DNA from: a virus | Strand: one strand, 5' to 3' | Length of the DNA stretch: 31,820 nucleotides | Virus record (IMG/VR): IMGVR_UViG_3300048872_000006 | Span: 1-31,820 of that record | In this document: positions 12,401 to 17,823 of the stretch, in pieces | Layout of the letters: every line of letters begins with the position of its first letter | Position numbering within the stretch: the first letter of the stretch is position 1 | Notes under the pieces: model-generated | The model's database searches: none | What the model was told of the DNA's origin: nothing | The model's input: the letters and a program-made list of their open reading frames with translations, nothing else | Translations under genes and position numbers: made by a program

Positions 12401-12616
12401 CTAGATATCCGTTTCCCCATTGGAGCTAGGGGACTGAGCGAGGAAGTCGAGTACGTCGTTGTGCGCTTCACGCACAACCCTTTGCACTGTCGACAGTTTG
12501 TATCCCTTGGACTTCCCGATTACGAGATCGGGAGACGTGTCCTTGAGGAACACCCGGAACCGTGCCTGAGAGATGCCGAACTTCTTCTCAAGCGAGGAAA
12601 TGGTCTCGAACTGCAT
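12401..12616 (-). CDS. small putative DNA-binding HTH protein, 71 aa
   Basis: MQFETISSLEKKFGISQARF then RVFLKDTSPDLVIGKSKGYK reads as an excisionase or MerR-like winged HTH: helix (ISSLEKKF), turn (GIS), recognition helix (QARFRVFLK), wing (LVIGKSKGYKL). A helical tail ends SSNGETDI. The ATG at 12616 follows an AGAAGAG purine tract instead of the common block leader. It could regulate the accessory block; the target is unknown. Confidence 0.62.
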   Translation of the reverse strand: MQFETISSLEKKFGISQARFRVFLKDTSPDLVIGKSKGYKLSTVQRVVREAHNDVLDFLAQSPSSNGETDI

Positions 12617-12638
12617 AATGATTCTCTTCTCTCTGATG

Positions 12639-12989
12639 TTAGAAGTTGGTTGCGATGACTTCAGCGATTTGCGGGAAGGTGTAACCCCGCACGTCGTTGT
12701 CGAAGGCCAGAGAGCCTTCCTCTCCGTACAGCCCGGTATTGCTTTCGAGTCCGGCCCATCGCTGGACCTCGATCGGGAGCACGTCAGAGCGACTCTCATC
12801 CCCGTACAGGTGCCAGCCCATACGGTCGACGTGGGCGGGAGGGATTACTCCCTTGCGAACGGCCTGCTCGCACAGAACCCCGAGGCAGCAGTAGCCACCT
12901 TCGCGGCCCTTGAGTACGCCACCGGTCTGTTCGAACTCACCGGAGATGAGGTCAGAGATCCACTCAGCCTTAATGCTCGCATCCATCAT
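12639..12989 (-). CDS. CCLGVLC-family protein, paralogue 3 (116 aa)
   Basis: Third member of the family: AEWISDLISGEFEQTGGVL, then YCCLGVLCEQAVRKGVI, LPIEVQRWAGL and VRGYTFPQIAEVI. Two consecutive ATGs open the gene (12989 and 12986), and the first follows GGGAGAGAAC exactly. It is the most compact copy and is separated from the other two by two unrelated genes. The upstream gap carries a CGCTCCCC/GGGGAGCG hairpin. Confidence 0.72.
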   Translation of the reverse strand: MMDASIKAEWISDLISGEFEQTGGVLKGREGGYCCLGVLCEQAVRKGVIPPAHVDRMGWHLYGDESRSDVLPIEVQRWAGLESNTGLYGEEGSLAFDNDVRGYTFPQIAEVIATNF

Positions 12990-13074
12990 GTTCTCTCCCT
13001 GTTGTTTCGACACCCAACGTGTGATGCCGGGACAACGCTCCCCCCGAAAGGGGAGCGCTCTCCTTGGTCACATG

Positions 13075-13485
13075 TCAGTCGTTCTTCTTGCGATTGGCGT
13101 TATCCAACGCATGGTCCATGGAGGCACCCCACGTCTTACCGCAATCCTGCATCGCCTGGAGCGAGATCAGGAACTTGCGAGCCTTGGCCGTGGCGTACAG
13201 AACGTTGTCACGGTCCATCGCATCGAGTACGGACTCCGCACCATTGGCGGCATAGAGTCCAAAGTCATCCCTGGAGCGCCATTCCAAATCCTGCGCCGGA
13301 ACACCAACGGAAACCAGGATTCGACCCACAATGCAGTCGCCCTCGCCGTTCTCTGCGTATCGGCAGGCCGGACCGTACGGGTCCGAACCCTTACCCTCAT
13401 GACGAGTGTAGACGTAGTTCGCACCCATCTTGTCAAGCTCGGCGGCCGCCAGTGCTACGGCAGTCTTGTAGTTCAGCTTGAACAT
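13075..13485 (-). CDS. hypothetical protein, 136 aa
   Basis: MFKLNYKTAVALAAAELDKM opens a helical N-terminus. A Cys-containing middle follows (GPACRYAENGEGDCIVGRIL) and then a helical C-terminal part (LYATAKARKFLISLQAMQDC). The cysteines are spaced too widely for an obvious metal site. The ATG at 13485 follows AAGGGAGAGAAC and the first pseudoknot cassette (13486-13584). Unknown function. Confidence 0.68.
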   Translation of the reverse strand: MFKLNYKTAVALAAAELDKMGANYVYTRHEGKGSDPYGPACRYAENGEGDCIVGRILVSVGVPAQDLEWRSRDDFGLYAANGAESVLDAMDRDNVLYATAKARKFLISLQAMQDCGKTWGASMDHALDNANRKKND

Positions 13486-13584
13486 GTTCTCTCCCTTGGT
13501 TTAGATGTCTTTCGACACCACCCCGGCTGCTGGATGCAGCCGGACGCTCTGAGCCTAAGGCGGTTTATACTCGCTCAGACGAGT
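13486..13584 (-). promoter_or_regulatory. pseudoknot/hairpin leader cassette 1
   Basis: Read leftward. Hairpin ACTCG-TCTGAG-CGAGT (13584-13569) has a 6-nt loop that is complementary to CTCAGA at 13553-13548, giving an H-type pseudoknot. A GC hairpin (13523-13530 with 13536-13543) follows. Then comes GGTGTC-GAAA-GACATC (13519-13504), and the GGGAGAGAAC ribosome site before the ATG at 13485. The first strand starts inside an upstream TAA. Confidence 0.72.
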
Positions 13585-13614
13585 TAGTCGCAGTCCATGA
13601 AGTCTCGTTCGTCG

Positions 13615-13731
13615 TCAGTCTCGTTCACTACTGATCACGACCTTTCCACATTTCGTGCACTTCTTTGCCCACTGACCCGTTCCATCGGCCAGCGTGAACC
13701 ACGCCGACCAGGAATGGAGGAATAAACACAT
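13615..13731 (-). CDS. zinc-ribbon-like small protein, 38 aa
   Basis: ATG at 13731 (GAGGTG site 7 nt upstream) to TGA at 13615: MCLFLHSWSAWFTLADGTGQ then WAKKCTKCGKVVISSERD. A CTKC knuckle plus the N-terminal Cys/His pair would complete one zinc site. Short proteins with a hydrophobic W-rich start and a CxxCGK end are common in actinophages. A further 14-codon frame follows it before cassette 1 (GTG to TAA, about 13584-13628) and is not called. Confidence 0.52.
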   Translation of the reverse strand: MCLFLHSWSAWFTLADGTGQWAKKCTKCGKVVISSERD

Positions 13732-13737
13732 GCTAGA

Positions 13738-13950
13738 TCACCTCTTCACATCGCATTCATACCACCACTTACCGTCTTGCGACAGCAGTTCGCAGTCTTT
13801 GACGTTGATGTAGTCAGCTCCGGGATGGTGTGCGTCCCATTGTTGGTTTAGAAGGTGCTGGCGGCCGTCGTGGGCGCCTATCTCATAGCTACCGAGACAG
13901 AACCCCGAAGCCGCGAGAATGGCCGCTGAGATGGCGATATACGGCTTCAC
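13738..13950 (-). CDS. small secreted or membrane-anchored protein, 70 aa
   Basis: MKPYIAISAAILAASGFCLG is a typical signal peptide: basic start, hydrophobic core, small residues, with a cysteine at position 18. The remaining 50 residues are polar with two further cysteines (VKDCELL, YECDVKR) that could form a disulfide outside the membrane. It overlaps the next gene by 4 bp. Possibly a surface-exclusion type factor (inference). Confidence 0.6.
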   Translation of the reverse strand: MKPYIAISAAILAASGFCLGSYEIGAHDGRQHLLNQQWDAHHPGADYINVKDCELLSQDGKWWYECDVKR

Positions 13951-14114
13951 TTCTCGTACACCTCAACCTGATAGGCACCCGAACGCTTGACCACCTTGAC
14001 TCCATGAGACTTACCGCGACCCATGTTGGTGAGCAGGCGTGCTTGAGCATGCATCACGTCGTTAGCCTCATCCTTATCGGATGAGGAAAAGACGCTACCG
14101 ATGAACTTAGCCAT
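13947..14114 (-). CDS. hypothetical basic protein, 55 aa
   Basis: MAKFIGSVFSSSDKDEANDV... ends in a strand-turn-strand (GVKVVKRSGAYQVEVYEK). The ATG at 14114 lies at the end of the 75-aa gene and the longer frame to 14261 is antisense-like. Size and basic charge could suit nucleic-acid binding, but no motif is seen. Confidence 0.58.
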   Translation of the reverse strand: MAKFIGSVFSSSDKDEANDVMHAQARLLTNMGRGKSHGVKVVKRSGAYQVEVYEK

Positions 14115-14116
14115 CG

Positions 14117-14344
14117 TCAGATACCCCTCGGAGAGATGACGTGAGCGGTTATCCAGCCGTGCTCGGAGTCCAGCTTCAAGCACTGGACGTAGGAGACCAC
14201 CTGTTCGATGTTCATCCATGCGGTGAACATGTAGATCTCTTCTCCGAAGAACCGGAACCACGTCACGCTAGATCCGGACAGTTCACTCCAACCCTCAGAA
14301 GGGAAGTTGTGTCCAGTCCGGTCAAACCGACTGCCGATATCCAT
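14117..14344 (-). CDS. hypothetical protein, 75 aa
   Basis: MDIGSRFDRTGHNFPSEGWS... has an aromatic-rich core (VTWFRFFGEEIYMFTAWMNI) followed by a helix (EQVVSYVQCLKLD). The ATG at 14344 follows GGGAGAGAAC and the second pseudoknot cassette. The stop is 3 bp from the next start, so the two genes are co-translated. Unknown function. Confidence 0.63.
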   Translation of the reverse strand: MDIGSRFDRTGHNFPSEGWSELSGSSVTWFRFFGEEIYMFTAWMNIEQVVSYVQCLKLDSEHGWITAHVISPRGI

Positions 14345-14458
14345 GTTCTCTCCCTTGGTTCGGTCATCTCTTGCGAGATGCCATCCCCAAGCGATACCCG
14401 AAGGTATCGCCTAGGACGCTCTGAGCCTAAGGCACTATTTATACTCGCTCAGACGAGT
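14345..14458 (-). promoter_or_regulatory. pseudoknot/hairpin leader cassette 2
   Basis: Hairpin ACTCG-TCTGAG-CGAGT (14458-14443) has a loop pairing with CTCAGA at 14425-14420. Next is a GC hairpin, GCGATACC/GGTATCGC (14391-14398 with 14403-14410). CATCTC-GCAA-GAGATG follows (14380-14365, GNRA-type loop), then GGGAGAGAAC before the ATG at 14344. Confidence 0.72.
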
Positions 14459-14459
14459 T

Positions 14460-14888
14460 TTAGTCCTCGCACCCGCAGTCGCAAAGCGACTGGGGATCGA
14501 TGTAGTCGGGGTCGGCCTTCTCCCGCATCTCGATGATGCGGTTTCGCCACATGATGGTGAGATCTTCAGCGGCAAGCCTCGGCCGATAGTCGTCCCAGCC
14601 GTCCTGATCGGTGTCCCCGCTTTCGACGTTAAATCCGCACATCACGTACGAACCGATGTCGTGCATGTCCAGCTTCAGCATCTTGGCACCATCGACCCAC
14701 GAGTTGTACTCGTTGATCGACTTAGCGAACTGAGCCGTGACGCATCGCTGGCCGTTGTAGATGTCCAGGGTCTTGACGTCGATCTCCCAAAGCCAGTTCG
14801 GCCACGCTGCGGAGATCACGTCTACGCCCTTGTCGATCCGATCCGAGTAGTCGATCTCATCCGGAGTGTAGGCGTAGTTACCAAACAT
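14460..14888 (-). CDS. hypothetical protein with Cys-rich end, 142 aa
   Basis: MFGNYAYTPDEIDYSDRIDK opens a soluble alpha/beta protein with many aromatic residues, ending QSLCDCGCED. The terminal CDCGC cluster recurs in the 153-aa gene at 15910 (GCDCDLCML), suggesting a shared metal-binding end. The ATG at 14888 follows cassette 3 and GGGAGAGAAC. Unknown function. Confidence 0.67.
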   Translation of the reverse strand: MFGNYAYTPDEIDYSDRIDKGVDVISAAWPNWLWEIDVKTLDIYNGQRCVTAQFAKSINEYNSWVDGAKMLKLDMHDIGSYVMCGFNVESGDTDQDGWDDYRPRLAAEDLTIMWRNRIIEMREKADPDYIDPQSLCDCGCED

Positions 14889-14992
14889 GTTCTCTCCCTT
14901 GGTTTAGGAGTCTCTTGCGAGACGCCACCCCCAACCCTTTCGGGTTGGGACGCTCACAGCCTAAGGCTCTATTTAAAGTCGCTGTGACGACT
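14889..14992 (-). promoter_or_regulatory. pseudoknot/hairpin leader cassette 3
   Basis: Hairpin AGTCG-TCACAG-CGACT (14992-14977) has a loop pairing with CTGTGA at 14959-14954. Both the stem and the loop/tail differ from cassettes 1 and 2 yet remain complementary. A GC hairpin CCCAACCC/GGGTTGGG (14930-14949) and GTCTC-GCAA-GAGAC (14923-14910) precede GGGAGAGAAC. Confidence 0.75.
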
Positions 14993-15390
14993 TACAGCTC
15001 GTGCCACACCTTGACATCGGTGACAGGCTCCATGTTCTCTGTTGTGTCCAGCTTCGGGGAGTACGGGATCTCCTGCCACCAGTTGTGGGCACTCTTGGAG
15101 ATGAAACTGATCGAGTACGTCCACCAGTTACCGTATTGGTCCTGCTTTTCATCGAGGCCGTAGAACATGCTGCCACCGTTGGAACCGTATGCCCCGAGGT
15201 GGTCCCGGAGAACGTCTAGGATGTAGTCGTTCAGGTCCTCGTCATCCGCATCGATGGAGAGAACGGTACCGGCATCGTTCCGAGACTCGGCGAACTCGAA
15301 GATGGACCACTTCGGATCGATGTAGCCATCCGACTCCTCGCCCTTCTCGTCCACACGAGTGGCGGACATGAAGGCGTGAATGTAGGTCAT
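14992..15390 (-). CDS. hypothetical protein, 132 aa
   Basis: MTYIHAFMSATRVDEKGEES begins a soluble acidic protein. A helix-like stretch (EDLNDYILDVLRDHLGAYG) is followed by aromatic strands (WWTYSISFIS) and ends VTDVKVWHEL. The ATG at 15390 follows GGGAGAGAAC, so the frame up to 15435 is not used. Its TAA overlaps the pseudoknot stem of cassette 3. No family recognised. Confidence 0.67.
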   Translation of the reverse strand: MTYIHAFMSATRVDEKGEESDGYIDPKWSIFEFAESRNDAGTVLSIDADDEDLNDYILDVLRDHLGAYGSNGGSMFYGLDEKQDQYGNWWTYSISFISKSAHNWWQEIPYSPKLDTTENMEPVTDVKVWHEL

Positions 15391-15494
15391 GTTCTCTCCC
15401 TTGGTTCTGGCATGGTTGCCACCCCCAAGCGGCACCCGGAGGTGCCGCCTAGGACGCTTAGGGCTTAAGACGGTTTAAAGTCGCCCTAACGACT
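15391..15494 (-). promoter_or_regulatory. pseudoknot/hairpin leader cassette 4
   Basis: Hairpin AGTCG-TTAGGG-CGACT (15494-15479) has a loop pairing with CCCTAA at 15463-15458. A GC hairpin GCGGCACC/GGTGCCGC follows (15429-15448), then TGGCA-ACCA-TGCCA (15421-15408) and GGGAGAGAAC. The stem overlaps the TAG of the upstream gene. Confidence 0.75.
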
Positions 15495-15804
15495 AGCTGT
15501 ACATCTTGCGCAGGCCGTTGTATTCGCTGGCGCTGATCTTGTAGGTGCCGTGGTGATACCGACCCTGGTGAGCGGGACCGAAGTTGATGCGCACCCACTC
15601 ATCCAGGGAGAAGTAACCCTGGAGGCCCTCCTCCACCCACCACTCAGTGGGACGGGGGGCGTCTTCACCTTCCAGCACCGTACCGGGCTGGAGGATTTCC
15701 TTGACGTGCCATCCACGGCGAGGAGACCCGTTCCGGTCGTTCGGTGCCATCAAGTAGTTGGCAACGATCGGACGGAAGTAATCACCGAAAGCGATGTCAG
15801 ACAT
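15493..15804 (-). CDS. hypothetical protein, 103 aa
   Basis: MSDIAFGDYFRPIVANYLMA... is rich in Trp, Tyr and Gly, with motifs such as GWHVKEILQPGTVLEGED and EGLQGYFSLDEWVRINFGPA. The strand-turn pattern suggests a small beta-barrel. The ATG at 15804 follows cassette 5. Unknown function, typical of phage early accessory genes. Confidence 0.67.
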   Translation of the reverse strand: MSDIAFGDYFRPIVANYLMAPNDRNGSPRRGWHVKEILQPGTVLEGEDAPRPTEWWVEEGLQGYFSLDEWVRINFGPAHQGRYHHGTYKISASEYNGLRKMYS

Positions 15805-15910
15805 GTTCTCTCCCTTGTTGAGACATCTAGCGATGTCACCCCCAAGCCTCGCATTCAGCGAGGCTTGGGACGCTTAGGGCTTAAGACGGTTTAAAGTCGC
15901 CCTAACGACT
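15805..15910 (-). promoter_or_regulatory. pseudoknot/hairpin leader cassette 5
   Basis: Hairpin AGTCG-TTAGGG-CGACT (15910-15895) has a loop pairing with CCCTAA at 15879-15874. The strongest GC hairpin of the set follows, 12 bp (15841-15852 with 15858-15869), then GACATC-GCTA-GATGTC (15837-15822) and GGGAGAGAAC before the ATG at 15804. Confidence 0.75.
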
Positions 15911-16371
15911 TACAGCATGCAGAGATCGCAGTCGCAACCATTGGTGATCGCGTCGTTGATCTCTTTGTTAATCACACACTGACCGCACACGCAGTCCACG
16001 TTGACGTGGCGGATGCAGCGCTCCTCCAAGACCGTCACGCACTCCACGTCGAGAGAGGTTCCCACGATCATGTAGGTCTCACCCTGTAGCGGCGTGTTGG
16101 ACTTGACCACATCGTAGTGAAGCCCGACGAATTCGGCGCGCTTCTCCCGGGTGGGGAAGTACATGGTCTCCGGAGTCTCGAACATCCCGTCGGAGACGGT
16201 GGTCGTTGCCAGGAACGCGCAACGGTCACGGTACTCCTGCCGGATGTTGGCCTTCTCTCGCTCGGTCACGAGAGTCAGTTCGCACAGGTACTCATCGATA
16301 GAGATGAGACCACGGACGTACTGACGCTCCAACTTGTTGATGCGGTCGGCAAGGCTCAGGTTGGTGTTCAT
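15910..16371 (-). CDS. hypothetical protein with coiled coil and Cys-rich C-terminus, 153 aa
   Basis: The N-terminal 55 residues (SLADRINKLERQYVRGLISI then EYLCELTLVTEREKANIRQE) look like a helical hairpin or short coiled coil. The C-terminal 40 residues hold eight cysteines (VECVTV, ERCIRH, DCVCGQC, GCDCDLC), suggesting one or two zinc sites. It is the first gene after the control region, so probably the earliest expressed leftward gene. Its leader (GGGAGAACAGAATG) is a variant of the common GGGAGAGAACATG and resembles that of the WhiB-like gene. Unknown function. Confidence 0.7.
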   Translation of the reverse strand: MNTNLSLADRINKLERQYVRGLISIDEYLCELTLVTEREKANIRQEYRDRCAFLATTTVSDGMFETPETMYFPTREKRAEFVGLHYDVVKSNTPLQGETYMIVGTSLDVECVTVLEERCIRHVNVDCVCGQCVINKEINDAITNGCDCDLCML

Positions 16372-16800
16372 TCTGTTCTCCCGTTGTTCGAGAGTAGCGA
16401 AGCGCCACTCAGAACGGAGGACGAACCCTACTAGGCCCGTAGGCTGTTCGGTTAAGGACGCTTCGACTCCGAAGAGACGTGATTCGGCGCATTACCGCCT
16501 ACTAGGGGTGATCACACAGGCCCCACAACACCACTTACTACCCGTAGGCCGAACCTACTCGGTTTGACTCATGGCTGTATCCATTAGCGAGTCGGTGTGG
16601 TTTCGCGTCCAAGTTCATCCCCCATTCTGAGAGCCACTAGGAACAGTGACTCTCAAACAAAGGGAGGAAGGAACATTACCCGTAAACCACCTAGCTCCCG
16701 AGTCGGACAAGTCCCAGCCACCCCACAAGGGTGGCGTTCAACGACTGGAAGAGCTATTAGGTGACACGCCGTGGCGTGTCGTCTAGTTCTCCGGGTTGCT
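16372..16800 (-). other. hairpin-rich leader of the leftward accessory operon
   Basis: No gene is supported. Leftward transcripts from the promoters near 17 kb would carry these hairpins: GACACGCC/GGCGTGTC (about 16769-16786), GCCACCC/GGGTGGC (16717-16735), a 10-bp stem GAGAGCCACT/AGTGACTCTC with one mismatch (16629-16654), and CCTAC/GTAGG inside CGAAC/GTTCG (about 16424-16452). The run of stable hairpins before the first coding gene fits an attenuation or antitermination leader. Confidence 0.5.
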
Positions 16801-16802
16801 CT

Positions 16803-16822
16803 CTGTTGAGTTCTCAAGTAAC
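16803..16822 (-). promoter_or_regulatory. rRNA-leader-like antitermination motif, copy 1
   Basis: Leftward GTTACTTGAGAACTCAACAG. It resembles the TTTGAGAACTCAACAG element of actinobacterial rRNA leaders and spacers (from memory), where boxA recruits Nus factors. It lies about 140 nt downstream of the leftward promoter at 16961-16990. Confidence 0.45.
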
Positions 16823-16956
16823 AGTCGATATGTCGGGGGACCTTTTCTAGTTCCGGTTCCCTCCCGCAGGAGTTCATTTACGGAGCTATGGATTGGATCT
16901 TCCCGGCCTCGATACAGGTTGTGTAGATGACGTTCCATCTTCACTCGCTGCCGTGC

Positions 16957-16991
16957 CTTGACTCTAGACTAGCGAGCTAGTCACTGTCAAG
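16957..16991 (-). promoter_or_regulatory. leftward promoter P2 inside a nested 35-bp palindrome
   Basis: Leftward TTGACA (16990-16985), 18-nt spacer, TAGAGT (16966-16961): a good -35 and an acceptable -10 for the housekeeping sigma. The whole site is a palindrome: CTTGAC/GTCAAG outer arms and GACTAGC/GCTAGTC inner arms around GA, so it is also a strong candidate operator for a dimeric repressor. Confidence 0.6.
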
Positions 16992-17105
16992 TCTCAGTTT
17001 GTTCGAGCTTTCCGTGCCGCACTAGGCGACGCGTTCCGCAGGCTAAGCATCCTCTAAGGGTTCGCTTTGGCCCGCATCCTGCTTGGAAACTTCCTAACGA
17101 GTGAG

Positions 17106-17135
17106 ACTCTCTCAGACTAGCTAGCAGGGTGTCAA
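17106..17135 (-). promoter_or_regulatory. leftward promoter P1
   Basis: Leftward TTGACA (17135-17130), 18-nt spacer containing GCTAGCTAGTC, then GAGAGT (17111-17106). Geometry and spacer resemble P2 at 16957-16991, so the two look like duplicated early promoters. The -10 is weaker (5 of 6 match to P2). Confidence 0.5.
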
Positions 17136-17143
17136 CCCATGAA

Positions 17144-17163
17144 CCTTGTGAGTTCCAAAGCGA
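17144..17163 (-). promoter_or_regulatory. rRNA-leader-like motif, copy 2 (diverged)
   Basis: Leftward TCGCTTTGGAACTCACAAGG keeps the CTTTnGAACTCA core of copies 1 and 3. It lies just upstream of P1, so it belongs to a transcript started further right. Confidence 0.35.
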
Positions 17164-17609
17164 TTCGGTAGGGAGGTACGACCCATAAAGGGACTTGCTG
17201 CCTCATCGGACGGACAGACTGCTCCGCACGTCCTAGCCACTCATGCGATCCACGCTCCCTCGAAAGGGCCTAGTGGACATGGTGGCATCCTGGCCGACCA
17301 CACCGTCTTGACACTGTTGCCCTACCTGGCCCCGCACGCCGAACTAAGGCCGAACGACCTAAGTCGTTCGCCGTCGCCCGGAACCCTAGGACCCCGAAAG
17401 GCCGAAAGTACGTACATCCCAGATAGCTCGGTCCTGCTGATCGCCTACCGCGTCGCCCTAAGGCGACGGCTTGAGACTCGCGGCCGCTGTAGGCACCGCT
17501 GTGTGTTGCTCACCCTACGTTTCAGGGTCACCCTTACGGGTGGTCCCCCTACGAACCGGGGAACGTGGTCGCGGCCCATGTAGGCACCGACTTACTGAGT
17601 CAAGGCACG
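17164..17609. other. gene-free stretch with hairpins
   Basis: Open frames here lack ribosome sites and have shadow-like composition, so no gene is called. Local inverted repeats include CGAACGACCTAAGTCGTTCG (17351-17370), GTCGCC...GGCGAC around 17451-17467 and GGGTGACC-type arms near 17520-17550. The sequence is probably untranslated control DNA or leader RNA. Confidence 0.4.
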
Positions 17610-17629
17610 CTGTTGAGTTCTAAAGGAAC
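17610..17629 (-). promoter_or_regulatory. rRNA-leader-like motif, copy 3
   Basis: Leftward GTTCCTTTAGAACTCAACAG followed by CGTGCC, the closest of the three copies to the actinobacterial rRNA-leader sequence as I remember it. A TTGACT lies just downstream but lacks a matching -10. Confidence 0.48.
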
Positions 17630-17789
17630 GATGATCCAGCCGCCGTACTCGCCGCTTGGGCTAGTGACTCCCGTTTGGCTTGCCGTGCTGCTGACAAGGA
17701 GGACACTCCTCCCTTTTGAAGATCCTTGCAAACTTGCAGGTCAGACATGGTGTGTGCGGTATGCATCTCACTGAGAGTAAGCCTTGTTG

Positions 17790-17819
17790 ATCATGGAAAA
17801 CCCTTAAAAATCATGGAAA
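17790..17819. repeat. two ATCATGGAAA direct repeats 20 bp apart
   Basis: ATCATGGAAA at 17790-17799 and 17810-17819 flank an AT-rich CCCTTAAAA segment. Spacing of two helical turns suggests a protein-binding tandem site. Confidence 0.5.
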
Positions 17820-17823
17820 CTCG

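Noticed and set aside
11779-12429. Long rightward frame (216 codons) opposite the 146-aa gene
   Set aside because: Antisense shadow of a leftward gene that has the conserved GGGAGAGAACATG start.
12573-13481. Long rightward frames opposite the leftward accessory genes
   Set aside because: They cross several leftward genes and their leaders, lack ribosome sites, and have His/Arg/Ser-rich shadow composition.
13486-15910. Repeated intergenic elements as a CRISPR array
   Set aside because: Units are separated by whole genes, repeats are not identical, and they covary as RNA helices; no spacer pattern. The Cas4-like nuclease is of the stand-alone phage type.
13486-15910. TTTAAA/TATAAA within the cassettes as promoter -10 boxes
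   Set aside because: No matching -35 at a fixed distance, and the sequence is the single-stranded spacer of the pseudoknot in all copies; promoter activity is not excluded.
16538-16618. 26-codon leftward frame in the operon leader
   Set aside because: The G-run touches the ATG without spacing and the sequence lies among hairpins.
17308-17583. 91-codon rightward frame in the control region
   Set aside because: No ribosome site, Arg/Pro-rich shadow-like composition, and surrounded by inverted repeats; no sign of a real protein.
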